A stretch of 20,080 nucleotides of DNA, taken from positions 1-20,080 of the IMG/VR virus record IMGVR_UViG_3300042288_000287. One strand, 5' to 3'. Origin of the DNA: a virus. The translations under genes were made by a program, and so were the position numbers. Below the pieces are notes generated by a model. It saw nothing but the letters and a program-made list of their open reading frames with translations. It did no database searches and was not told the DNA's origin. Shown piece by piece: positions 13,078 to 20,080 of the stretch (the first letter of the stretch is position 1; every line of letters starts with the position of its first letter).

Positions 13078-13089
13078 GAGGATATTTCA

Positions 13090-13323
13090 ATGGGATCGAC
13101 GACATTTTCTGGGCCGGTTAACTCGCTGAATGGGTTCTCTGGCACCATCCTTTCTAACTCGGCCAACATCACCAATCTTGTTTGCAGCACGCTGACGATT
13201 GGTTCGACTCAGCTCACCAACGGTTCTGTGTCTGGCACGGTCGCCACTCAGGCGGGTCGCATTCCCGTTCTCGTTGGAAGCACCACGCTCTACATCGCTC
13301 TGTACAGCAGCCTGACGCCGTAA
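13090..13323 (+). CDS. small structural protein, probably fibre- or head-associated
   Basis: This is a 77-residue protein from ATG 13090, chosen over GTG 13072 because GAGGA lies 7 bases before the ATG. It is rich in Ser, Thr, Gly and Asn ('MGSTTFSGPVNSLNGF', 'NSANITNLVCSTLTIGSTQLTNGSVSGTV'). This resembles the repeat style of the fibres further downstream, and the C-terminus 'RIPVLVGSTTLYIALYSSLTP' is hydrophobic. I recall ORFs opening with this 'GSTTFSGPV' phrase after capsid genes in environmental phages. It is followed immediately by a strong terminator. The role is inferred from composition and position. Confidence 0.75.
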   Translation: MGSTTFSGPVNSLNGFSGTILSNSANITNLVCSTLTIGSTQLTNGSVSGTVATQAGRIPVLVGSTTLYIALYSSLTP

Positions 13324-13329
13324 TGACGA

Positions 13330-13349
13330 GGGGGCTTCGGCCCCCTTTT
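13330..13349 (+). terminator. intrinsic terminator closing the capsid transcription block
   Basis: A perfect GGGGGC / GCCCCC stem with a UUCG tetraloop (13330-13345) is followed by TTTT and then CTC. The cUUCGg loop is exceptionally stable. It lies 7 bases after the stop at 13323 and separates the head genes from the tail genes. Read-through or a further promoter is needed for the genes after it. Confidence 0.85.
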
Positions 13350-13377
13350 CTCAATGTGATTGTGAGGGAAAGCAACC

Positions 13378-14007
13378 ATGCGTCCTATTAGTTTTACAAG
13401 ATCACAACCGGCGGCAGATGCGGACAGTATCGTTTCAGCCCAGTCGCTGAGCGTATCTGGCGCGATTACGTTGGATGGAGTGTTGGTATCGAACGGCGTA
13501 GCCGTGTTGACGGTACCGGCTGTCTTGACAGCAACTAATGCAGCCTCTTCTACCATCAACTTTGTGGTGACCGGTACGGGTCCTGCGGGGCAGTCTCAGG
13601 TTGAGACACTGGCTCTGACGGCTTCGGGTACGGTGACGGGTTCGCTGTCGTTTGCGACGGTGACCGGCATTACGTCAAGCGCAGCAGCGGCATCTACCAT
13701 CAGCATCGGCAACGGTGTGTCTGGGTATACGTCGTGGATTCCGCTCGACATCTACACGCCGAACCAAGTGACCAACATCTCTGGCAAGACCAGCGGTACG
13801 GTCAACTACTCGGTTGAGTACACGAACGAAGATCCGTTTGATCTTAGCATCCAGCAGTTAGCGGTTCCGCACCCAAATGCGAGCCTGACAGCAGCGAGCG
13901 GCGATGAGACGCAGTTCACGACCACGTTGATGCGAGCGGTTCGCTTGAAGATTAATTCGGGCGGTGGTTCGGTTCGCTTCACGATCGTCCAGCAATCGAC
14001 GGCTTGA
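13378..14007 (+). CDS. beta-rich virion protein of unknown function
   Basis: This is a 209-residue protein with GAGGG before ATG 13378. It is dominated by Ser, Thr, Ala, Gly and Val in alternating beta-type order ('LSVSGAITLDGVLVSNGVAVLTVPAVLTATNAASSTINFVVTGTGPAG'). This suggests stacked immunoglobulin-like or other beta-sandwich folds, ending in a strand 'VRFTIVQQST'. No catalytic motif is seen. It is the first gene after the terminator and lies 3 bases before the C1q-like fibre gene. It is probably a tail or head-tail structural protein. Confidence 0.75.
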   Translation: MRPISFTRSQPAADADSIVSAQSLSVSGAITLDGVLVSNGVAVLTVPAVLTATNAASSTINFVVTGTGPAGQSQVETLALTASGTVTGSLSFATVTGITSSAAAASTISIGNGVSGYTSWIPLDIYTPNQVTNISGKTSGTVNYSVEYTNEDPFDLSIQQLAVPHPNASLTAASGDETQFTTTLMRAVRLKINSGGGSVRFTIVQQSTA

Positions 14008-14010
14008 TAA

Positions 14011-14706
14011 ATGGCTAACATCAAGATCACCGATCTTACGGCGGCGACTGCGCTTGGCGGGACTGAGCTGTTTGAAGCGGTTCAGTCTTCCTCGTCAGTC
14101 AAGGCATCGGCTCAGCAAATCAAAACGTATGTTGGGAGTTCTCTTAACATCACGGGCGGTGTGCTGGGATCGGTCACGATCACCAATGGCGTAGGTAGCT
14201 TTAGCTCGCTTTCGGTAACGGCGGGAACAATCCCGTTTAACACCATTACGAATCGCGCTATTGGCCAGTTTGAATCTCACATTGATCAAACAGCCGCATC
14301 AGCTAACGTCGGTTATGTCGTGCAGATGAATAACGCAGCCGACTTTAACGCTGGAATTACGATTGCTTCTAGCACAAACGTCACGGTAGCAGCTACTGGT
14401 GTCTATTCTATTAATGCTAGCATTCAGTTTGCAAACTCTGACAGCACCAACCACACATCGACGTTCTGGTTCACTAAAAACGGAACAAACATTCCGAACT
14501 CTGCATCCATTATTTCTGTGCCTAAGGTAGCGGATGGCGGTAAAACACTGGCTCAAGTGACTATTTTTGAGTCAATGACTGTTAGCAGTTATGTACAGTT
14601 GGTTTGGTCTGCAAACAATATCGCTGTTAGTTTGGATTACTCGTCTGCAACCGTAACTGCTCCGGAAGTTCCCTCTGTTATCTTCAACATGCAGAGAATT
14701 AAGTGA
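14011..14706 (+). CDS. fibre protein with C1q-like C-terminal domain
   Basis: This is a 231-residue protein. The first 45 residues ('ITDLTAATALGGTELFEAVQSSSSVKASAQQIKTYV') have the pattern of an N-terminal fibre attachment segment, also seen in looser form at the start of the 732-residue fibre. A short Gly/Ser/Thr repeat part (about 46-80) follows. Residues about 85-231 resemble the C1q/TNF jelly roll: 'VAATGVYSINASIQFANSDSTNHTSTFWFTKNGTNIPNSAS', then 'VSSYVQLVW'. Such domains form trimeric heads at the ends of phage fibres and bind surface ligands. It overlaps the next start (TGATG). Confidence 0.72.
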   Translation: MANIKITDLTAATALGGTELFEAVQSSSSVKASAQQIKTYVGSSLNITGGVLGSVTITNGVGSFSSLSVTAGTIPFNTITNRAIGQFESHIDQTAASANVGYVVQMNNAADFNAGITIASSTNVTVAATGVYSINASIQFANSDSTNHTSTFWFTKNGTNIPNSASIISVPKVADGGKTLAQVTIFESMTVSSYVQLVWSANNIAVSLDYSSATVTAPEVPSVIFNMQRIK

Positions 14707-15029
14707 TGAAGATTCGCGGTAACTGGGAAGACTGGGAAGACTTTGAGAACTTTGCCAAGGGCGGCGGTGCATTTAAGACTGGAGCTTGGCAACGCAAGGC
14801 TGGAAAAAATCCAGAAGGCGGCTTGAACGAAGCTGGTCGTCGTAGTGCGAAGCGTGAAGGGATGAACTTGAAGCCGCCAGTGAGCGCGAGCCAAGCAAAG
14901 AAATCTCCAAAAGCAGCGGCACGACGCAGATCGTTCTGTGCGAGGATGTCCGGAATGCCGGGTCCAATGAAAGATGACAAGGGCAGGCCGACGCGCAAAG
15001 CGTTGTCTCTCCGTAAATGGGATTGTTAA
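14706..15029 (+). CDS. conserved basic phage protein with C-terminal 'SFCARMSGMPGPMK' signature
   Basis: From ATG 14706 (overlapping the previous stop; an in-frame GTG lies at 14703) this is a 107-residue basic protein. 'GLNEAGRRSAKREGMNLKPPVS' (39-60) and 'RRRSFCARMSGMPGPMKDDKGRPTRKALSLRKWDC' (73-107) form a signature I recall from many marine and freshwater phages (I believe DUF6321; unchecked). Its function is unknown. It carries one FAKGG motif (16-20) like the neighbouring 328-residue protein, and both proteins end in cysteine. Confidence 0.8.
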   Translation: MKIRGNWEDWEDFENFAKGGGAFKTGAWQRKAGKNPEGGLNEAGRRSAKREGMNLKPPVSASQAKKSPKAAARRRSFCARMSGMPGPMKDDKGRPTRKALSLRKWDC

Positions 15030-15041
15030 GAGGAAACCATC

Positions 15042-16028
15042 ATGGGCGTTAAGTACGTTAAAGATTTTGCTTTCCCGTCTGACCGTGGTTTCCACGGATC
15101 AAACAAAATGCCGCGAGCCGCGATGGCTTCTGAGCGCGGAATGCCGCGAGTCGTTCGCCGCCCGATGCCTTTGACGCCGGTTCCGGAAGAGCCGATGTAT
15201 GGCAAAGGCGGAAAAGTTACAAAAGTTCCTGCTAAAGCCAAAGAGTCTTATAAAGATGTTCCTGCTCGCGCTAAACCAAATGCACCTGCGCGTGGCGCTC
15301 CGAAGATGGAATCCAAGCCTAAAGTTGGCAAGGGACAGGGTTACGCCGAGGGCGGATACGTTCCGGGTTACGAAATGGATCGTCTTCCGGCCAAGAAGCC
15401 GCCGGGTCGCGGAATGGACTTGGCTCCGTCAAAGCGATTCAAGGGCGAGTACGAAGGCTACGCCAAGGGCGGTAACGTAAAGGGCAAGAAGATCGCTAAA
15501 GTCATGCGCGAGTACAAAGAGGGCAAGCTGCACTCAGGTTCCAAGAAGGGTCCTGTGGTGAAGAACCCGAAGCAAGCGATGGCGATTGCGCTGTCGGAAG
15601 CTCGTGCTGCGAAGAAGGCCGCGGGTGGCGCTGTTGACAGAGATTACGACGATGTTATGAAAAAGTTCGTGCCTTACGAGTCCAAGGGTCCGAAGACTCG
15701 CTATACCGCTGCTAAGGGTCGTCGTATGGCGAAAGAGCGTGCCATGGAACGTCGTGCTTTGGATAAGGCGCGTCACGCTGAGAAGTATGCTCCGGGCCTG
15801 AGTTTGGATATGGAAGACGAGAGCATGGTCCGTGAGGGCAAGATGCTCAAGTACGCCAAAGGCGGAAAGGCCAAGCATTCTGATGTGAAGATGGACAAGG
15901 CCGTGGTGAAGAAGGCTGTCCACAAACATGAGAAGGCGATGCATCCGGGCAAAAAGCTAACTAAGCTTAAGCATGGTGGTGTCCCCGCTCATGGACGTAA
16001 GCCAATGTACGGCGGCGGTAAGTGCTAA
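15042..16028 (+). CDS. Lys/Gly-rich protein with repeated Y-x-[KE]-G-G motifs
   Basis: This is a 328-residue, highly basic protein with AGAGGAAACC before ATG 15042. Motifs of the type Y-x-[KE]-G-G recur at about residues 53, 101, 140 and 271, with looser GG forms near 194, 311 and the end (YGGGKC). Residues about 150-192 ('IAKVMREYKEGKLHSGSKKGPVVKNPKQAMAIALSEARAAKK') match a small domain I recall as DUF6496 in phage proteins (unchecked). The rest looks disordered or helical and highly charged ('RRMAKERAMERRALDKARHAEKY'). The function is unknown. Charge suggests contact with DNA or a packed internal virion protein. Confidence 0.75.
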   Translation: MGVKYVKDFAFPSDRGFHGSNKMPRAAMASERGMPRVVRRPMPLTPVPEEPMYGKGGKVTKVPAKAKESYKDVPARAKPNAPARGAPKMESKPKVGKGQGYAEGGYVPGYEMDRLPAKKPPGRGMDLAPSKRFKGEYEGYAKGGNVKGKKIAKVMREYKEGKLHSGSKKGPVVKNPKQAMAIALSEARAAKKAAGGAVDRDYDDVMKKFVPYESKGPKTRYTAAKGRRMAKERAMERRALDKARHAEKYAPGLSLDMEDESMVREGKMLKYAKGGKAKHSDVKMDKAVVKKAVHKHEKAMHPGKKLTKLKHGGVPAHGRKPMYGGGKC

Positions 16029-16093
16029 AATAACTTCCGTGTAGTCAGAGGGGTCTGCTCAGTGCAGTGGACCATGGCGCAAGAGGGACCCTG

Positions 16094-17089
16094 ATGGCGA
16101 CTTCCGGTACAGTTTCGACAACTCAATTCACGACTAGGCAGGTCATTGACCATGCCTTTAGGCGTTGTCGCTTGGGTGCGCAGCAGATCACCTCTGAGAT
16201 GATCGACGTTGCGAATGACCAGCTTTATCTGATTCTGTCTAATCTGGCTAACCGTGGCGTTCAGCTCTGGTGTATTGAGCGGTTGATTATGCCGCTGTAT
16301 GAGGGTAACGGTGCTGTTGTTCTGCCGTTGGGAACGGTGGATGTTCTTAATACGAACTTGCGCACGCTCCAAGAGGCGACGGGTACAACGGCTACGACAT
16401 CAACGACGTATCAGAATTACAGCGTAGATGGCCTGACGGTTACGACGGTAGGCATCAAATGGTCTGCCGTATCGGAGCCGTTTGTTATTGAGCAGTCTAA
16501 TGACGGCATTCTTTGGACGGCGGTAGAAACTCAAGAGCCCACTAGCGCTCCTACTCAAGTAGCGGGTGAGTGGCTTTGGGTTGATACCGAAGTTCCAGTG
16601 ACCACAGATTATTTCCGTGTTCGCGTAACAAGCGGAACCCTATCGGCCTCGGAGATTTACTTTGGGAACACGCCCAACGAGATCCCTATTGCACGATTGA
16701 ATCGTGATGACTATACGGCGCTGCCCAACAAGTCTTTCCTTGGCCGTCCTTTGCAGTTTTGGTTTGATCGTCAGCGTGATCAACCAGTGATGCGTCTCTG
16801 GCCGGTGCCGAATGCGCAGGCAGAAACCCAGCAGATCGTGTTGTGGCGTCACCGCTACATTCAGGACGTTGGAACCATGACTCAGGAGCTGGATGTTCCG
16901 CAGCGTTGGTTCGATGCGATTGTCGCTATGCTGGCTTCTAAGCTTGCGGAGGAGACTCCGGAAGTGGATGCCAACTTGATGCCGATCTTGGAAGCCAAGG
17001 CTGAGAAGGCGCTGGCTCAGGCGGAGAACGAGGAACGAGATAACTCGCCAATTTATTGGACTCCGAACCTTAGCATGTATACGAGGTAA
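16094..17089 (+). CDS. P22 gp4-like head-completion / tail connector protein with discoidin-like insert
   Basis: This is a 331-residue protein from ATG 16094, preferred over GTG 16067 because GAGGG lies 6 bases before it. The N-terminal helical part ('TTRQVIDHAFRRCRLGAQQITSEMIDVANDQLYLILSNLANRGVQLW') and C-terminal part ('ELDVPQRWFDAIVAMLASKLAEETPEVDANLMPILEAKAEKALAQAENEERDNS') fit head-tail adaptor proteins that sit under a P22-type portal. Between them (about residues 110-192) is a beta-rich insert ending 'WLWVD' to 'YFRVRVTSGTLSASEIYFGN', resembling the end of an F5/8 type C (discoidin) domain. The expected role is to close the portal after packaging and join the tail. Placement within the P22-type set is supported by the portal. 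Confidence 0.75.
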   Translation: MATSGTVSTTQFTTRQVIDHAFRRCRLGAQQITSEMIDVANDQLYLILSNLANRGVQLWCIERLIMPLYEGNGAVVLPLGTVDVLNTNLRTLQEATGTTATTSTTYQNYSVDGLTVTTVGIKWSAVSEPFVIEQSNDGILWTAVETQEPTSAPTQVAGEWLWVDTEVPVTTDYFRVRVTSGTLSASEIYFGNTPNEIPIARLNRDDYTALPNKSFLGRPLQFWFDRQRDQPVMRLWPVPNAQAETQQIVLWRHRYIQDVGTMTQELDVPQRWFDAIVAMLASKLAEETPEVDANLMPILEAKAEKALAQAENEERDNSPIYWTPNLSMYTR

Positions 17090-17091
17090 TC

Positions 17092-17406
17092 ATGGGTTTG
17101 TACCTAGATACTCGTGGATTAACTTACGCAGCGATTGGCATTTGTGATCGTTGTTCTCGCAAGTTTCCTTTGGCAGAGCTGATGCCTGATCGAAACTCTC
17201 CGGGTCTTCGGGTCTGCAAAGTAGATTGGGATGAGCTTGATCCGTATCGCTTGCCTGCGCGTCAAACAGAACGAATTACGCTTCCGTTTGTAAGACCAGA
17301 CGTTCCGCTCACTTCGCAGCCGTATGGCGTGATTAGTGAGGACGGCAATACGTTCTTGGTTAATGAATCGGATGATAATTATCTTGAGCCGGAGCAACCG
17401 CTGTAA
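17092..17406 (+). CDS. small cysteine-containing conserved phage protein
   Basis: This is a 104-residue protein 2 bases after the gp4-like gene, with AGGTAATC before its ATG. 'ICDRCSRKFPLAEL' gives C18 and C21, and 'GLRVCKVDWDELDPYRLPAR' gives C42. This looks like a zinc-ribbon knuckle in which the fourth ligand is not a cysteine in the expected place (D45 instead). The C-terminal half is Pro-rich ('LPFVRPDVPLTSQPYG'). I recall this CxxC to 'GLRVC..D..DPY' pattern next to connector genes in environmental phages. Its function is unknown. Its stop overlaps the fibre start (TAATG). Confidence 0.75.
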   Translation: MGLYLDTRGLTYAAIGICDRCSRKFPLAELMPDRNSPGLRVCKVDWDELDPYRLPARQTERITLPFVRPDVPLTSQPYGVISEDGNTFLVNESDDNYLEPEQPL

Positions 17407-19604
17407 TGGCTAACGTCCCAAGTAATTTGATCCCATCGCGGATCAGCCAGTTACCGGAAGCGCCAAACGCAGATCCGGCTGGATACTTTCCGATTACGAT
17501 TTCTGGCACGACCTATAAGGTTCAGTTCAGCCAGATGATGTCGAACATCGAAGTTCCGGCTTCTCGTGTGATTAATGCGGGGACGGGGCTGACGGGTGGC
17601 GGTTCGCTTTCAGCGGACATTACGATTGCCGTAGCCAATGATGGCATCGGTGATCAACAGCTTGATGTAACGGGTGTTAGCGCCGGGACGTATGGTAGTG
17701 GGGCAAATGTCCCTGTTATCACGGTCAACACGAAAGGTCGTGTTACTTCTGTTAGCACGACTCCGCTGGTCATTAGCGGCTACGTTCCGGATTCGCGCCA
17801 GATCGTTGCGGGCACAGGTTTATCCGGAGGGGGAAACCTTAGTGCCAATCGCACTCTGGCCATCGACTTCTCCAGCGCCAACCCTCAGCCCCTAGGCTCG
17901 GTCACAGCGGGTACGGGTGTTAATGCAGCGCGTGATGATCACGTTCACCCGGCGGTGGATCTGTCGGATGCAAATGAAACTACTGGCGTTCTGCCGATGG
18001 GTCGCGGTGGTACTGGCTCAGCGATGTCGCCGGTTGCGGGTGCGGTCGTTGTCAGTAACGGAACTAACTTTGATCTGACAACCGTGGGTTCGCCGGGGCA
18101 AGTTCTGGCATCTACCGGGGCTGGTATCCCAACTTGGCAGACGCTGACTGGTGCGGGTACGGTCACCAGCATTGACGTAAGCAGTACTGTTTCGGGCGTG
18201 GTGTTCACAGGCGGTCCAGTTACGGCTGCGGGTGTCATCACGATGTCCGGAACGCTTGCCATCAGCAATGGCGGCACAGGCGCGAGCACGGCATCGGGTG
18301 CTAGAACTAATTTGGGATTGGGTTCGATTTCAACCCAGAACGCCAATGATGTGTCGATTTCCGGCGGTAGCATATATGTTACTACTGTCGGAGCGGCAAG
18401 CGGCGCGGTTACCAACTTAACTGGTACCAATTTAGGCTTTACGAATGTAGATACATCAGATCTGTCGGCTACGGTTGGCACGATCCCAACGCTAACAGGT
18501 GATAGCTGGACGGTTACCAATTTCACCGCAACCAGCGCGACGATCAGCAACTTTACGTTTACGTCTTCGACCGTTACACATTTAACGGCAACGAATCTGA
18601 CGGCGACGAGCGCAACGGTTACGACGCTGACCAGCCCGAGTGCGGGAATTACAACGCTCTCTGGAACATCGCTCGGTTACAGCAGCGGTAATGTCACAAC
18701 GCTGACGAGTGGATCGTTGACGGCGACGAATCTGACTGCAACTAGCGGAACGGTTACGACCTTAGCGGCAACTTCAGCGGTTGTAACTAATCTTGCAGTT
18801 ACTAGCCTGACCGTTAGCAGTTTGTCTTTGGCTAACGCCTCGTTCACTAGCGCAACCATTACGACGCTAACGAGTACGAGCGCAGGCATCGCCACAATAT
18901 CGGGTACGTCACTGACGTATGGCAGTGGTGATATTACGACGCTTACTAGCGGGTCTTTGACGGCAACGAATCTGACCAGCACGAGTGGCACGATCAGCAC
19001 GCTGTTTTCAACTTCGGCTTCGGTCACTAATCTAGCCGTTACGAGTTTGACGGTTAGCAGTTTGTCGTTGGCAAATGCCTCGTTCACCAGCGCCACGATT
19101 ACAACGCTAACTTCGACTTCGGCAGATATTACTACTCTGTCGAGCGGGTCTTTAACGGCTACGAATTTAACGAGCACCAGCGGAACTATCAGTACGCTGA
19201 CCTCAACTTCAGCCGCGATTACCACGGTATCGGGTACGGCGCTGGGATACAGCAGCGGAAACATCACGGTTCTGACCAGTGGTTCTGCTACGCTGACCAA
19301 CCTGACGGCTACGAGTGGTACAGTTACAACGCTAACTTCTGGTTCAGCCAGCATTACAAACTTGGCTGTTACAAGCCTGACTGTTAGCAGTCTGTCGCTC
19401 TCTAATGCGACCTTTACTAGCGCAACGATCACAACGCTGACTAGCGTCTCAGCAGGTATTACGAACCTGTCCTTGGGCAGTCTTGTGATCAGCTCTAATA
19501 CGCTGGTAGCGAACCTCAACGCCGATTTGCTTGATGGGCAGACCGGAAGTTATTATTTGGATCTGGCGAATGCCACGGGAACCCTTAGCGGGGGAGCTTA
19601 CTAA
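17406..19604 (+). CDS. long tail fibre with five-residue repeat array
   Basis: This 732-residue fibre starts at ATG 17406 overlapping the previous stop. Residues 1-50 ('ISQLPEAPNADPAGYFPITISGTTYKVQFSQMMSN') form the virion-attachment segment. Residues about 57-250 hold fibre modules seen in many phages: 'AGTGLTGGGSLSADITIAV' and its repeat 'AGTGLSGGGNLSANRTLAI', plus 'RDDHVHPAVDLS' and 'MGRGGTG'. Residues 250-369 form a transition with another 'NGGTG'. Residues 370-699 are 66 consecutive five-residue units of the form xTxLT/xTSxx, likely a beta-solenoid or triple-helical shaft. The end carries 'NADLLDGQTGSYYLDLANATG', a motif common near fibre tips. No cleavage or enzymatic domain is visible. 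Confidence 0.9.
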   Translation: MANVPSNLIPSRISQLPEAPNADPAGYFPITISGTTYKVQFSQMMSNIEVPASRVINAGTGLTGGGSLSADITIAVANDGIGDQQLDVTGVSAGTYGSGANVPVITVNTKGRVTSVSTTPLVISGYVPDSRQIVAGTGLSGGGNLSANRTLAIDFSSANPQPLGSVTAGTGVNAARDDHVHPAVDLSDANETTGVLPMGRGGTGSAMSPVAGAVVVSNGTNFDLTTVGSPGQVLASTGAGIPTWQTLTGAGTVTSIDVSSTVSGVVFTGGPVTAAGVITMSGTLAISNGGTGASTASGARTNLGLGSISTQNANDVSISGGSIYVTTVGAASGAVTNLTGTNLGFTNVDTSDLSATVGTIPTLTGDSWTVTNFTATSATISNFTFTSSTVTHLTATNLTATSATVTTLTSPSAGITTLSGTSLGYSSGNVTTLTSGSLTATNLTATSGTVTTLAATSAVVTNLAVTSLTVSSLSLANASFTSATITTLTSTSAGIATISGTSLTYGSGDITTLTSGSLTATNLTSTSGTISTLFSTSASVTNLAVTSLTVSSLSLANASFTSATITTLTSTSADITTLSSGSLTATNLTSTSGTISTLTSTSAAITTVSGTALGYSSGNITVLTSGSATLTNLTATSGTVTTLTSGSASITNLAVTSLTVSSLSLSNATFTSATITTLTSVSAGITNLSLGSLVISSNTLVANLNADLLDGQTGSYYLDLANATGTLSGGAY
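18513..19502 (+). repeat. 15-nt-phase coding repeat (pentapeptide array)
   Basis: Sixty-six in-frame five-codon units (fibre residues 370-699) keep phase without one insertion or deletion. Larger blocks recur within it: a unit opening TNLAVTSLTVSS returns after 80 residues (240 nt) and again after 110 residues (330 nt). Copies are nearly identical in protein but differ at many third codon positions. Confidence 0.9.
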
Positions 19605-20080
19605 TGCCTACTATCCTGACGAAAAAGAGTGACACTCCGGGTGCGGTTCCGAGTACTGCTAACCTGACCAACTTGGCTGGCGGTGCAGAATTGGCGGTTA
19701 ACACTGCCGATAAGCGCTTGTTCTCCATGAACAGCAGCAGCGCCATCATCGAAGTAGGTACGAACCCCTCTAGCCTGACTTGCGCGGATGCATCGTTTAC
19801 GGTTGCTCGGGTGGGCAGTCTCACGATTACGAGCTTGACGCTGACCAACGCAACAGTGACTTCAGCTACGGTCACGACGTTGACGGGTACAAGTGCCAAC
19901 ATCACGACTCTTTCAGGTACAAACCTGAGCTACGGTTCTGCCACGATCACCACCGGCAACCTTGCTTTCACCGGCACCGCCCAGCGCATCACGGGCGACA
20001 TGAGCAATGCGACTAATAGCAATCGCTTGGCGTTTCAAACCAGCACGGCAAATAGCAGTACCTCGCTTTTTGTTATCCCA
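19604..20080 (+). CDS. second tail fibre, partial (runs off the window)
   Basis: An open frame starts at ATG 19604, overlapping the stop of the long fibre (TAATG), and stays open for 159 codons to the window end. The N-terminal 'LTNLAGGAELAVNTADKRLFSMNSSSAIIEVGTNPSSL' is the module common at the start of environmental phage fibres. Residues about 71-118 ('SLTITSLTLTNATVTSATVTTLTGTSANITTLSGTNLSYGS') are a close relative of one block of the 732-residue fibre's repeat array. The following 'RITGDMSNATNSNRLAFQTST' begins a new, non-repetitive domain, perhaps the receptor-binding part. The true C-terminus is not in the window. Confidence 0.85.
   Translation, partial: MPTILTKKSDTPGAVPSTANLTNLAGGAELAVNTADKRLFSMNSSSAIIEVGTNPSSLTCADASFTVARVGSLTITSLTLTNATVTSATVTTLTGTSANITTLSGTNLSYGSATITTGNLAFTGTAQRITGDMSNATNSNRLAFQTSTANSSTSLFVIP

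Noticed and set aside
16040-16080. Small GGTC/GACC and CTGC/GCAG hairpin before the connector gene
   Set aside because: The stem is short with a three-base bulge and no T tract, so it is likely chance.
17945-18550. 201-codon minus-strand open frame
   Set aside because: Antisense to the same fibre gene. Its composition mirrors the repeat codons, with no independent support.
18677-19519. 280-codon open frame on the minus strand, valine-rich and hydrophobic
   Set aside because: It is antisense to the fibre repeat array. The periodic Thr/Ser/Leu codons simply contain no stop in that frame, and it has no ribosome site.

Overview
The window looks like the morphogenesis half of a tailed double-stranded DNA bacteriophage (Caudoviricetes). 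It carries a small and a large terminase subunit, a large P22-like portal, a scaffold, a major capsid protein, a P22 gp4-like connector and repeat-rich fibres. These genes lie head to tail on the + strand with very short or overlapping junctions, many of the ATGA/TAATG type. No host gene, tRNA, rRNA or CRISPR is visible. Shine-Dalgarno sites and sigma70-like promoters fit a proteobacterial-type host, but the host cannot be named from the sequence. Many of the small genes are of the kind seen mostly in environmental, uncultured phages; that statement is from memory, not from a search.

Layout: (1) 1-216, an AT-rich left edge, then a probable small terminase gene (217-768). (2) 773-2140, a self-contained minus-strand cassette: sigma70-like promoter, a 46-residue ORF with an internal tandem duplication, an ArdC-type antirestriction gene, a 62-residue gene and a strong terminator. 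It has the hallmarks of a phage 'moron' carrying anti-restriction. (3) 2141-2430, non-coding, with a 60-nt imperfect inverted repeat. (4) 2431-8107, three small conserved genes, terL, a very basic protein and the portal. (5) 8120-11982, the head module: two small ORFs, a GroES-like co-chaperonin, the scaffold, a conserved unknown, a decoration-type protein and the major capsid protein. (6) 12070-13008, a free-standing GIY-YIG homing endonuclease with its own promoter and a hairpin over its start codon, a layout recalling the control of T4 I-TevI. (7) 13090-17406, small structural proteins, a C1q-like fibre protein, two Gly/Lys-motif proteins, a gp4-like connector with a discoidin-like insert and a small Cys protein. 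(8) 17406-20080, a 732-residue fibre with about 66 consecutive five-residue repeats, and the start of a second fibre that shares the repeat cassette and runs off the window.

How the parts probably work together: terminase and portal package DNA into a shell built by scaffold and capsid protein, possibly folded with help from the phage GroES-like protein and host GroEL. The gp4-like protein closes the head and joins the tail and fibres. The ArdC cassette would protect incoming DNA from restriction. The endonuclease is a selfish passenger placed between the capsid gene and the next structural gene.

Most striking: the endonuclease promoter/hairpin arrangement; the compact promoter-to-terminator antirestriction cassette with a duplicated micro-ORF; and the strict five-residue fibre array, whose repeats are identical in protein but heavily diverged at synonymous sites.
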